Made by a program: the position numbers and the translations under genes. From contig JAEOTC010000038.1 of NCBI GenBank assembly GCA_016840035.1, positions 1-64,000 on the forward strand: a stretch of 64,000 nt of DNA, in the 5' to 3' direction. This DNA comes from Candidatus Hodarchaeota archaeon (lineage in GTDB: Archaea > Asgardarchaeota > Heimdallarchaeia > Hodarchaeales > Hodarchaeaceae). A model generated the notes under the pieces. That model had not been told where the DNA came from. It worked only from the letters and a program-made list of their open reading frames with translations, and did not search any database. Shown piece by piece: positions 51,831-61,713 of this stretch; position 1 is the first letter of the stretch; every line of letters begins with the position of its first letter.

Positions 51831-53214
51831 CGAAGAGTACACCTTCCAGGAGGTGTCTCTTTGGGAGTTTACCAATCTCTATGTCCTGTTGGGCAAAGAC
51901 GATTGGATTACCCTGTCAACATTGTTGCAGGGAATCAATCTCTCGGCAATAAGTCGAGAGATTGGGATAGGCGTATCCGTCCTATCCAACATTCGAGAAT
52001 CCCCCGATCAAACGATCGCGGTGGCGAATCTCGAACATCTCTGCCACTATGCAGGGATGGATCTTTCACAGGTCGAGCGAAACGCGCGAGCGGTTCGTTT
52101 TTCTAAACGAGGTGACCTGGAGTACCTCAAATTTCCATTCGTCATGGATATTTATGCCTGGCGAGTCCTTTGTCACATTGCTGGAGATGGTAATGTGCAT
52201 TTTCGCAAGTATCCTGATCTCCGGTGGATTCAACTCCCCGAGCATCAGGATCCAATGCGGACTCTTCTATCCAATCTGAGTCGTGATCCAACAATTGATT
52301 ACGAACGGATGATATATCCTAAGACATTAGCTTATGCTATCTTGGGAACCATTCGAGGGATCACATTCCGTGACCTTCGGACCCCTTCATTCATACAATT
52401 TGTACTTGATTTACCCAGTCGCTATCGTGATTGGAAAGTACAATTCCTTGCCGCTTTCATCGTAGATGATGGATGTATTGGTGAGGACATATCTATTTCT
52501 CAGAAGGATGAACGAGTCCTTCGCCTCATCATGCAACTATGTGATCAGTTGGGATATGATCATTCCCCGCTATATCCAAGTAAGCGTGATGGAGTAAATA
52601 ACTTTCAGTTACGTCAGGAAGGAATTCAAGCCTTCTTATATGATGTAGCGCCCCTTTATGCACGTGATCCACTTCTAGGTCTCTGGCATAAGCATACACA
52701 ACTCTTAACTGTTGCTAGTTCTTTTTCTTCAGAAAGAAAACTAGATCAAAAGTTATCTGTTCATGTGTGCACCACTATCCTTCAGATTTTGGAGGATGGA
52801 ACTATCTATTCCACGGATGAACTGCGTGTTCATCCAGCTCTTCAAGTTTATCTTGAAGGGTACCCATCCTATGTTTTAAACAGAAGATTGGGAATTCTCC
52901 ATCGTTCTATGAATCTCATTCATGAGGACATCAAGAACAATGGAACCTCTTACCGGCCTAAACGCTGGTATGTTCCTCGTTGTACTACTTCAGAACACTT
53001 GATTCAAGTGTTTCATGCGAAGTACAACAATCGTGCTCATCCACAATCCTACAAACGTAGGAACATTACTTCTCAGATGGTAGAGGACGCCATTGAGGAA
53101 CTTAGTGCGCAGGGGGTCAAACCTAGTGCACTAAATGTCTCTCGTTTCATAGGGTGCTCGAAAAAGCAGCTCTATAAACGAAAAGACTTACGGGTGTACT
53201 TCATTGGTAAATGA
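51733..53214 (+). CDS. LAGLIDADG-like endonuclease with flanking HTH segments
   Basis: Two LAGLIDADG-like motifs VLCHIAGDGNV and FLAAFIVDDGCIG; XRE-like 'AISREIGIGVSVLSNIRE'; C-terminal HTH; SD aaggtga 5' of ATG at 51733 (ORF track begins at 51106). Confidence 0.65.
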   Translation: MSQTNPLPTEGGAQAPLPDRVITGQNAPWPVVPEEYTFQEVSLWEFTNLYVLLGKDDWITLSTLLQGINLSAISREIGIGVSVLSNIRESPDQTIAVANLEHLCHYAGMDLSQVERNARAVRFSKRGDLEYLKFPFVMDIYAWRVLCHIAGDGNVHFRKYPDLRWIQLPEHQDPMRTLLSNLSRDPTIDYERMIYPKTLAYAILGTIRGITFRDLRTPSFIQFVLDLPSRYRDWKVQFLAAFIVDDGCIGEDISISQKDERVLRLIMQLCDQLGYDHSPLYPSKRDGVNNFQLRQEGIQAFLYDVAPLYARDPLLGLWHKHTQLLTVASSFSSERKLDQKLSVHVCTTILQILEDGTIYSTDELRVHPALQVYLEGYPSYVLNRRLGILHRSMNLIHEDIKNNGTSYRPKRWYVPRCTTSEHLIQVFHAKYNNRAHPQSYKRRNITSQMVEDAIEELSAQGVKPSALNVSRFIGCSKKQLYKRKDLRVYFIGK

Positions 53215-53250
53215 AGTCACTCCCATTCCCTTCTCTTTTTTTTTCATAAC

Positions 53251-53838
53251 TCAAACTTGATACGGAAGACTAGTTTCATCAAGTTTTACGATCTCATTTC
53301 CACTAATTGACCATGAGAACCTCTCACATGCTTCTTTGAAAACAACATCTGTTACTAGAAAATCCAGAATTCCTGAATCTTTACTAGAATCAAGGATTTT
53401 AACTTTTTTCCTTCGGGTCCACTCACGAAGTATTTTGATATCCTCAGTTAACTCCATAAGTTTTTGGAGAATCTCATCAAGAGGACGACATACATCAATT
53501 GCATATTTAAACGAGATGTAAAAGTGAATTGGTGTGCGAAACAAAGAGACTGGAGATTCTTGAGTAAAATGGTTTTTAATGGAATTTTCCACAAATCTCG
53601 CATCTTGAAGAGAGAGGGGGTTTTTTAGAGATCGAGATCCGTCATTATTCTTTTTGATTTGCACAATTACTTCTTGAACGAAGTCCTGGTTATTTATTGA
53701 AGGAAATCCATCAAAAATTAGTCTTTTACTTGTAAAATCAGTATAGTTTATTTGTGTGTATCTATCCTTGATTGCAAGAGGTGTATCTGAATAATTTTGA
53801 TTTTTAATCTCATTAGGGTTTTGTTCATCTTCTTCCAC
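53251..53838 (-). CDS. uncharacterised protein
   Basis: 195-aa ORF, no family recognised. Confidence 0.45.
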   Translation of the reverse strand: MEEDEQNPNEIKNQNYSDTPLAIKDRYTQINYTDFTSKRLIFDGFPSINNQDFVQEVIVQIKKNNDGSRSLKNPLSLQDARFVENSIKNHFTQESPVSLFRTPIHFYISFKYAIDVCRPLDEILQKLMELTEDIKILREWTRRKKVKILDSSKDSGILDFLVTDVVFKEACERFSWSISGNEIVKLDETSLPYQV

Positions 53839-53990
53839 ATATTTACCTCCTTAGAGTCAATAAACGTGAAGGATTTTTAGAAACCCAAGTTCATTAGATT
53901 GTTAAATCCTAACAAAAAAGAAGAACATAATGAAATTAAGAAAAAAAGAATCCAAGCAATTATTATAATAAAAAAGAAAGGAGATCCCGT

Positions 53991-55004
53991 CTAGACGGTA
54001 ATCTCGATACTTAGCTTGCGCACGAGCTCTTTGTAGCGATTTCTCACGGTAACTTCGGTAACGTGAGCGACCTCTGATATTTCCCGCTGTGTCCGTCGTT
54101 CTCCGTTGATTATCCCGCTGATATAGATTGCTGCGGCTGCTAGGCCGGTTGGGTCTTTTCCTGCTGTCAATCCTCCGGCTTTTGCGCGTTTTAGGATTTC
54201 TGCGGCTTTTCGTTGACAGACTCCTGATAATCGTAATTCTGTCCCAAACCGTACCAGATAATCTATGGGGCTTGCGAGGGGGATATTCAGGTATAATTCC
54301 CTGAGTAATAAGCGGTAACATCTGCCCAGTTCTTTTTTTGTGATTCGTGATTCTTTTGCGATCTCATCGAGTGTTCTGGGTACCCGGCGTACGCGTGCGG
54401 ATGCATAGATGGTTGCTGCGACCATCGCTTCTATGGAGCGTCCTCGTACTAAGCGTTTTTCTATGGCTTTTCGATAGATTATTGCTGAGGTTTCTTTTAC
54501 ATTGCGTGGTATTCCGAGTTGTGAGGCTAATCGATCCATTTCTGACATGGCGAATGCCAGATTTCTATCCATTGAGCTATGGACTCTTGTTCGTATTTGC
54601 CATTTTCGTAATCGATAGATTTGTGCTCGTCGTGAGGCTGTGAGTTTGTTGCCAAACGTATCTCGGTTTTCATATCCTATAATTGTTGATAAGCCTTTAT
54701 CATGTACTGAAAATGTGCTAGGTGATCCTACACGACTGCGTTTATCGCGTTCTTCGCTATTGAACGCACGCCATTCGGGTCCTTCATCTATTAATCGTGT
54801 TTCCAGTACGTAACCACATTTTTCACAGATTAGTTCGCCTCGATTTTCGTCGGCGACGATATCTGTGGATCCACAGTTTTTACATTCGAGGATTTCTTCC
54901 TCATCATCTACCTGGCCTTTTTTCTGTGGTTTTGCTTTTGCTTCTTTCATAAGTGCCATTCCTGAGCGTTCCTTCTCAAACTTGTGATTGCCTGGTCGGG
55001 GCAT
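53991..55004 (-). CDS. tfb: transcription initiation factor B
   Basis: Zn ribbon ECKNCGSTDIVADENRGELICEKCG, EWRAFNSEERDKRSRVGSP, cyclin repeats, C-terminal HTH TQREISEVAHVTEVTVRNRYKELVRKLSIEITV. Confidence 0.96.
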   Translation of the reverse strand: MPRPGNHKFEKERSGMALMKEAKAKPQKKGQVDDEEEILECKNCGSTDIVADENRGELICEKCGYVLETRLIDEGPEWRAFNSEERDKRSRVGSPSTFSVHDKGLSTIIGYENRDTFGNKLTASRRAQIYRLRKWQIRTRVHSSMDRNLAFAMSEMDRLASQLGIPRNVKETSAIIYRKAIEKRLVRGRSIEAMVAATIYASARVRRVPRTLDEIAKESRITKKELGRCYRLLLRELYLNIPLASPIDYLVRFGTELRLSGVCQRKAAEILKRAKAGGLTAGKDPTGLAAAAIYISGIINGERRTQREISEVAHVTEVTVRNRYKELVRKLSIEITV

Positions 55005-55450
55005 TAGCGTTCCTTATTGGGAATCTATTCTCGTTTCGATAGCGCGCTCTCACTTCTGTGCGACAAATAACTGCGAGAGTGTGTTCTTTCTTACTAAAAG
55101 ACTGGGGAAAATTAATTGCCACCTAGGGTGAGCGCCTGACCTCAATCACCACTAATCTCAAAGGCTTTTTCCTCCTTTATAAGCCTTTTCGCAAGACTTA
55201 TATATGATTTCCCTTATGCCGGGGGCCCCATTTTCCCTGTCCCTCCTTGTTTGCACTTCTTCTGTTGACTTTTTTAAGCAATTCGTTTTTCCCTGTATTT
55301 TCTTGTTATTTTTGTAATTTATTACTTGTTTAACTAGAGAAATCCTTCGTTAAACGAGTGAGTATCTTGAATTATACCTCGAATGAAAAAACCTCAATAC
55401 ATACCTTCTAACTTCAACATCTTCAAGCAATAATAAATTATTTCCTTTCA

Positions 55451-56782
55451 ATGCATTTCCCTTTAATTGAGAAGACCGTGACAAAACCAAGCGTTAATCC
55501 TCCTATTACCCTAATTCCGGAGGAAGCTTCATCAATCCAAAATAGAAAACCAACTATTTATGGAGTAGCTATCGGGAAGGATACAGGACATTTTATTGTC
55601 GCCACTTACTCACAAATCTACGCTGTATTTGTTGCTGCATCTCCTCTTCTCCTTTCAATCATCACAAGCATCAGAAATCTTATTCAACTTACTGTTCAAA
55701 TGCCTTTTGGTAGATTAAGTGACAGATATGGTAGAAAACCATTCTTGACCATGGGTCTATTTATTTCAGCCCTAACGAGCTTTATAATTCCAATGATTTC
55801 GAATCCTCTTATCCTACTTATCGCTATAATCATTTATTCCCTAGCTTTTAGTATATTTTCACCTTCTTGGATTGCCCTCTTAGGTGATTCGTCTCATGAA
55901 ACAACTAGAGGTTCTTATATTGGACGTATTACAACAATAACGGTTATTTTCACGATGTTCGTCTTTCTGATCTCAGGTTGGGTAATACCCTTTCTTACAC
56001 AAGATGAAGCCTCTCAATATTCTATCATTTATTCTATCGCAGGATTTGGCTTTCTCTTCGCAGGTATTATTACATTCTTCTTCCTGCACGAAACACATGC
56101 TGGAAATAAATCAGAAAGTGAAATCCATACTCTCCCCACAAATGGGACTACTAATAAATTTTTGGCAAAGTTCTCCATTCATAACATCTTTGCTCCTTTT
56201 CGAGAAAATCCAACGTTCACTCGCTTTGTGATCATTAGTGCATTGATGGATTTTAGTATGTCCACAGGATGGCCTCTCTTCAGCTTTATTCGTCAACGCT
56301 ATGCAACACCCAGTCAATTCAGTTTTCTCTGGGCTGTTCATATGGCATGCCAGATCTTTTCTTTATCCATCGGAGGCAAAGTAATTGACAAATATGGAAA
56401 GAAAATTGGATTTAATGGACGAAGAATTATGTTCTTGATCCCATTGGTACTTTTCTTTGCCCGAGATTGGGTACAACTGGCAATTGGGAATTTTATTGGA
56501 GGAATTGGATATGGGCTATACTTTATCACAGCCACTGCTTACATCATTGATTCCGCTCCAGAGGAATCCAAAGGAAGATATATTGGTATATACCAGCTTG
56601 TCATGGGACTTTCAACCTTTCTCGGTTCCTTTGCTATGGGCGTGGTTGCTGAAATCCTTATCCCAATTTTAGGAAAATGGTCTGCGATCTATTCACTTGT
56701 ATTAGTTGTTGTGATTTTACGATTTTTGGGAGGAATTGCCTTTTATTTTGTTGATGAACCATCTAAACCAACTTCCAATTAG
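55451..56782 (+). CDS. MFS transporter
   Basis: ~12 TM; GRLSDRYGRKPFL motif. Confidence 0.85.
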   Translation: MHFPLIEKTVTKPSVNPPITLIPEEASSIQNRKPTIYGVAIGKDTGHFIVATYSQIYAVFVAASPLLLSIITSIRNLIQLTVQMPFGRLSDRYGRKPFLTMGLFISALTSFIIPMISNPLILLIAIIIYSLAFSIFSPSWIALLGDSSHETTRGSYIGRITTITVIFTMFVFLISGWVIPFLTQDEASQYSIIYSIAGFGFLFAGIITFFFLHETHAGNKSESEIHTLPTNGTTNKFLAKFSIHNIFAPFRENPTFTRFVIISALMDFSMSTGWPLFSFIRQRYATPSQFSFLWAVHMACQIFSLSIGGKVIDKYGKKIGFNGRRIMFLIPLVLFFARDWVQLAIGNFIGGIGYGLYFITATAYIIDSAPEESKGRYIGIYQLVMGLSTFLGSFAMGVVAEILIPILGKWSAIYSLVLVVVILRFLGGIAFYFVDEPSKPTSN

Positions 56783-56884
56783 TTTCATACAAAATCAAAG
56801 AAATCGATTATACCCATCCAAAGTTTAAAATATCGATCAAATCTACTTTGGGGGTATATTCAGAAAATTTCTAGGTGATCACGT

Positions 56885-57490
56885 TTGGAGTCAGAAGAGG
56901 ACAGAAAGAGAGCTTATGATGAAAGGTTGATTGTTAAAGAGTCAGCTTTGGATTTATTAGGCCATTTTTCAACAGCTGCTGCTATCTTAGCAGGATTTTT
57001 CTTAACAGCGGCAATTTTCTTGGTTTCAGTAAATGCTGAACGACTTGGTTCCGCTCAATACAGTTTCCTAGATGAACCGATTGGGGATCAATTTGGTCTT
57101 ACTGAAATCCTACGTCAATGGTTACCAGATTCTTTTGTTACGAATTATTGGCCTAATCATTATTCTTATATGTTAATAATCTTTATCATTCTATTCTTAC
57201 TCGCTATGTTTTCTTATGCCTGTTATATTCAGGCTGGGTTATCTCATATGAAAGTTCTCGAAGGAAAAAGCAGTTCCCTTAATCGTGTTTGGTTTTGGCA
57301 AAAATGGGGGTTGCGTATCTTAATCTTAGGCTTGATCGCTGCATTCATCAGTCTACCTTGGGCTATTCTTCGCTTTGCTTTTGAACATGCCTTTTCTTGG
57401 ACTATCGTTCTCCTTTCTATTGTACTCATCTGTGGCTTGATTCTTGGAATTGGTATCAAGCTGATAAATATCCGAAGGATGAGCCACTGA
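56885..57490 (+). CDS. membrane protein, uncharacterised
   Basis: ~4 TM; TTG start. Confidence 0.5.
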   Translation: MESEEDRKRAYDERLIVKESALDLLGHFSTAAAILAGFFLTAAIFLVSVNAERLGSAQYSFLDEPIGDQFGLTEILRQWLPDSFVTNYWPNHYSYMLIIFIILFLLAMFSYACYIQAGLSHMKVLEGKSSSLNRVWFWQKWGLRILILGLIAAFISLPWAILRFAFEHAFSWTIVLLSIVLICGLILGIGIKLINIRRMSH

Positions 57491-57537
57491 TCAGTTGAAT
57501 AACCAGATTTATCTATACAGTTCAAGAGATTACGGTA

Positions 57538-58815
57538 ATGGCACCAAATATCCGTCACCAATTATTAGCCTTTATGTCAATATCTCATTTTATTCATCAT
57601 GTGCTATTGTATGCGTTCCCTGCTTTAATTATCCTTATCATTAATGACATTCCTCTCACTTATCTCGAAATGGGAATATTAGGTTCTCTTCCGTCTTTGA
57701 TTATGGCCTTTACCTCTCCCGCAATCGGTTATTTAGGAAAAAAGGCACGAAAAGGATTTTTCATTGTTCTCATCGGTGTCTTTTTCTTTGCTGTGTCTAG
57801 TTTTTGTATCTCGATTGCTAATGACTTCTTAGGATTGTTTTTAGGGAATATTATTCTTGGATTTGGTTGCACTACATATCATCCCGTAGGTTTGGGTGTT
57901 TCGGCGAATTCTTTTTCAGATCGTAACCGTGGTAAGGCCATGGCTATAAACCATGCCGCTGGAGTGATTGGAACTGCAGTCAGCCCATTTAGTACGCTAT
58001 CATTGGCATTGTTTGTTTTGACTTGGCGATGGACTTTCTTTTTATTAGGTTTGGTCTGTATATTTCTTGCCATTGTTCTTCTTATATGGATGTTTTTCCA
58101 GAAATTAATAACTCGTTTTGAAACCTTAGTATCACTAAAGGAGAAACAGAATTCCCAAAGTGAAACAATGAAGAACTCTTCGATTCGGCATTCACCTCAT
58201 AGAAACTGGATTTTAACGAGTTTAGCTCTTATAATCATAATTAGTGCAATGCGAGGGGGAGTCTATCGATCTGTTAGTTATTTTACCACTACTTTACTCC
58301 GAAACTTCTATGATTTTGATGCTTTCATGGCTGGAGGAATAACCAGTTTTATTCTTTTATTAGGATCTATGTCTGATATTTATGGCGCTGTCAATTCAGA
58401 TAGAATGGGGCCACGCGGAAGAATTAGAATTATCCTTATTTCTGCATTAATCTCAAGTTTGGCTATTACTAGCCTTATTGTATTTACAGTTAGCTTTACG
58501 GATGTTTTAATGATTATCCTCGGATTCTCCGTATTTGCTATAGGATTTTATCTTGCAGGAGGAACATTGCAAGCATTACAAGTTGATCTCGTTCCTGTGG
58601 GAGATAGAACGTTTTTCTACTCGCTCGTTTTTTCCCTAGGTCTCGTTGTTAGTTCCTTTTCCCCTACAATCTTTGGAGCACTACTGGATGAATTTAATTC
58701 TCCTGTGGGTGGATTACTCTTTATGTTAAGTTTAATGGTAATATCTTTTATTATAACAGAGATGTTTCGTCGACGAATTCCGTTTGCGGAGAAGAACCAA
58801 TTATTTTCTAATTAA
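57538..58815 (+). CDS. MFS transporter
   Basis: ~12 TM; FGCTTYHPVGLGVSANSFSDRNRGKAMAINHAAGVIG. Confidence 0.85.
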   Translation: MAPNIRHQLLAFMSISHFIHHVLLYAFPALIILIINDIPLTYLEMGILGSLPSLIMAFTSPAIGYLGKKARKGFFIVLIGVFFFAVSSFCISIANDFLGLFLGNIILGFGCTTYHPVGLGVSANSFSDRNRGKAMAINHAAGVIGTAVSPFSTLSLALFVLTWRWTFFLLGLVCIFLAIVLLIWMFFQKLITRFETLVSLKEKQNSQSETMKNSSIRHSPHRNWILTSLALIIIISAMRGGVYRSVSYFTTTLLRNFYDFDAFMAGGITSFILLLGSMSDIYGAVNSDRMGPRGRIRIILISALISSLAITSLIVFTVSFTDVLMIILGFSVFAIGFYLAGGTLQALQVDLVPVGDRTFFYSLVFSLGLVVSSFSPTIFGALLDEFNSPVGGLLFMLSLMVISFIITEMFRRRIPFAEKNQLFSN

Positions 58816-59586
58816 TTATATATAATAACTGGGTCCTCGTGAGGATTCATCATCTGAACCACCCTCTGCTTCCTCTGCTTGATGTAATAAATCATTTTTC
58901 TGAACAGCTTCCTCAATAATTCCATCAAGGTCTTCATATTTATAATCAAGAGAGAAAAGTTTTGCTAATCGTTTAAGGAGATTTTTGCTAGCTAATGGAT
59001 CTGTACCGACTAGAGTTAATTTCCCAAGTAATCCAAAACTCCGTAATCCCTTCTCCGCAGCTAAAGCTGAGAAGACTCCTACTGCTCCTGTTATTTCTCC
59101 TCCCTTTAAAGGTGTGATTTCAAACCCTTCTAACCACTTCATGGTTTCTTCGTTATAACCAAATGCAGCGACTTCTGGTCCTTCTTCTAATGCCCTGAGT
59201 CCTCCCAAACACACAACAGTCTTTGCTTTCAACTCAATGACAAAATCTAGAACTTCATTCAAGACCTGTATAATTCCGATATCATGGGGTTGCGCATCAC
59301 CTGTTAATATCAATAGATTCGGAGTTGTTTTTGTGATTGCGTAGATTTCCATTCGTGCCAGTTGCCCTACTCCCTGGTCATTATCAATCTGCACCACAGG
59401 TGGGAAGAATGAACTGTATACACGGGCAATTTCGACGCCATTAAATTGATCGATTAAAAAATTGGCTGCGATCTTTCCTATTAACCCCATACCGGGTAAT
59501 CCTTGAATAACAACTGTATCAGGCTTTAGATCTACTTCGGTAAGTTTATGGAAGTAGCTGAAAGAATTTCCATTCGATTGACTCAA
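58816..59586 (-). CDS. PAC2-family (proteasome assembly chaperone-like) protein
   Basis: VVIQGLPGMGLIGKIAANFLIDQF...LLILTGDAQPHD...CLGGLRA. Confidence 0.85.
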   Translation of the reverse strand: MSQSNGNSFSYFHKLTEVDLKPDTVVIQGLPGMGLIGKIAANFLIDQFNGVEIARVYSSFFPPVVQIDNDQGVGQLARMEIYAITKTTPNLLILTGDAQPHDIGIIQVLNEVLDFVIELKAKTVVCLGGLRALEEGPEVAAFGYNEETMKWLEGFEITPLKGGEITGAVGVFSALAAEKGLRSFGLLGKLTLVGTDPLASKNLLKRLAKLFSLDYKYEDLDGIIEEAVQKNDLLHQAEEAEGGSDDESSRGPSYYI

Positions 59587-59718
59587 TATAGTACCTCAAT
59601 TACTAATTCGTTCTCAACATTTTATTGACTAGGTTGCGGAAAAACGAGTGAATCCCACACAGAAAAGGGAATGATAAAGAGATTGAGTCGTTTTCCAAGA
59701 AATATTGATTTTTATCTC

Positions 59719-60684
59719 CTAATAATCGAGGGGAGGACCATCACGAATACCTTGAGGAGTGATATGATAGACTGCTTCTCTTTCAGCTAATTCGGGTGAA
59801 TCAAATATACGAGCAATACGTGCAGTTCCCCTTGATTTACGTAATAGGATTCTATGAGTAGGTCTATGACCCCATGCAAATCCCAATGCAGGTTCCAAAT
59901 TTTGTGCTCCTGAGAATAGATTATCAGGGTTACTAAGAATTTGATTTGTAGTTATAATAGCTAGTTTGTAGCTATCTGCTAATCGTTGAAGAGTTTCCGC
60001 ATGAGCCATAAGCGTCTGTTGACGTCTTGGAAGGTTCTCTTTCCCAGGAAATTCGGCGCGGAAATGTGATGCCATAGAGTCGATGACTACTAATCGAATA
60101 TTGTTTTCCTCAATGATTTTGTCTGCATTCTTGATCAACTGAATCTGGTGATCTGAATTATAAGCACGACTCACAAAGATATTGTTTAAGAATATTTTTG
60201 GATCATCTGTAAACGAATATGCCATTTCGGCTACCCTTGCGGGAGCAAATGTATTTTCTGTGTCAACAAAGAGAGCTTTTCCTTCTAATCCTCCTTCTTC
60301 TACGCTTCGTTGAACATTTAGACATAATTGAAATGATATTTGTGTTTTTCCGGTTGCAAATGCTCCACTAAATTCTGTAATGGATCCAACAGTAATTCCT
60401 CCTCCCAAGATGTCATCAAGTGATTGTGAAGAGGTGGTAATTCTAGGTTTTGTTAACTCTTGCTTCAATAGTGATGCTGCTGTTGTTGGTTGGTTCATTC
60501 CAATGACTTTTCTTGCTTGATTCACTGCTCGTTCTGCAGATGACTTACTTACTTCGCAGCGTTCCATTACTTCACTTGGAGGAGTCGCAGCTAGCGCCAT
60601 TAGACTAGGAAACTCTTCCTCAAGTCGGCCTCGAAGCTCTTTTGCTACATTTAACTGAGTGAAATCATTTGTCTTGCTCATCAT
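59719..60684 (-). CDS. radA: DNA repair and recombination protein RadA
   Basis: Walker A GAFATGKTQISFQL, VVIDSMASHFRAEFPGKENLPRRQQ, LLRKSRGTARIARIFDSP. Confidence 0.95.
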   Translation of the reverse strand: MMSKTNDFTQLNVAKELRGRLEEEFPSLMALAATPPSEVMERCEVSKSSAERAVNQARKVIGMNQPTTAASLLKQELTKPRITTSSQSLDDILGGGITVGSITEFSGAFATGKTQISFQLCLNVQRSVEEGGLEGKALFVDTENTFAPARVAEMAYSFTDDPKIFLNNIFVSRAYNSDHQIQLIKNADKIIEENNIRLVVIDSMASHFRAEFPGKENLPRRQQTLMAHAETLQRLADSYKLAIITTNQILSNPDNLFSGAQNLEPALGFAWGHRPTHRILLRKSRGTARIARIFDSPELAEREAVYHITPQGIRDGPPLDY

Positions 60685-60782
60685 TCATCCTTTCAATGGA
60701 ACCAGTTATTATTTCCAAAATATGAGTATTAAGTCTCCTTAGGTTGAGGAAATTTCTTCTTACGCTATATTAGGTTTTCTCT

Positions 60783-61694
60783 CTACCGACGTATTTTTGT
60801 CATCAGGTAGTCAACTATTTTTTCAGCGACATTAATATTGGGATTCGCTATTTCAAACGCTTTCCACCCAGGACAGGCATTTACTTCAAGAACATACATC
60901 CCATTTGGTGTAGGAAATAGGTCGATTCCAGCCACTTCAATCTTTATTCTTTCGACTATTTGATGAACTAATTCTTCATCTTCCGTTGATAATGTATATG
61001 CTTCACAATTTGCTCCAAGGGCAAAATTTGTTCTCCATTCTCCTGTTAAAGCAGTTCGTTTCATACTCCCAATTATTTCGTTTCCTATGGAAAATACTCG
61101 TATATCGGCGGAGGGGGGAGCTTTATGCGGAGGCCCAGTTTGAAGATATTCTTGAATCATAATTGGTTCAGAGGATCGCATGAACAATGATTCAATTATT
61201 TCCTCAGCAGCTTTTGAATTGTAAGCCAACAGTGTTCCACTTCCCTGTGTTGCATCAGGTAGTTTGATTACCAATGGGAATTTGAAAGCTTTTAACAGTT
61301 GGTCTATCTGGAATGCGTTATTTATCAAGATCGTTTTTGGCAATTGGACCCCTTTAATCTTTGAGATGGTTTGATAGCACCGAAATTTATCCCGAGAAAG
61401 GAATAGCGCTTCTGCGGAGAGAGTACTTGGTATATCCATCAGTTCGAAGTGCTTCAGGCATAATACACCTAAATTTGTTTGTGATCTGCCTATACGTGGA
61501 ATAACCCCCAAAAGAGGGTGTAGTGATTGGTTTGCGAACCTAGCATCAGCTCCAGTAGAGCTAATTAGGGGAAAAACATATTGTGTAGAAAGGAAAACAC
61601 CAGAAACATCGTTTCTTTTATTTATGTCCTTTAGTAATTCGGTTGTCGGGAAATAATCCTTATTTCGACTTAGGACACCTATTTGTCTTGCCAG
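60783..61694 (-). CDS. RimK-family ATP-grasp ligase; N-terminus extended upstream of the ORF-track start
   Basis: VIPRIGRSQTNLGVLCLKHFELM...LSRDKFRCYQTISK...VIKLPDATQGSG; in-frame upstream reading IGVLSRNKDYFPTTELLKDINKRNDVSGVFLSTQYVFPLIS...LHPLLGVIPRIG; aaggagg SD before a CTG. Confidence 0.8.
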   Translation of the reverse strand: MARQIGVLSRNKDYFPTTELLKDINKRNDVSGVFLSTQYVFPLISSTGADARFANQSLHPLLGVIPRIGRSQTNLGVLCLKHFELMDIPSTLSAEALFLSRDKFRCYQTISKIKGVQLPKTILINNAFQIDQLLKAFKFPLVIKLPDATQGSGTLLAYNSKAAEEIIESLFMRSSEPIMIQEYLQTGPPHKAPPSADIRVFSIGNEIIGSMKRTALTGEWRTNFALGANCEAYTLSTEDEELVHQIVERIKIEVAGIDLFPTPNGMYVLEVNACPGWKAFEIANPNINVAEKIVDYLMTKIRR

Positions 61695-61713
61695 ACTTGA
61701 ATGCCTCCTTAGA

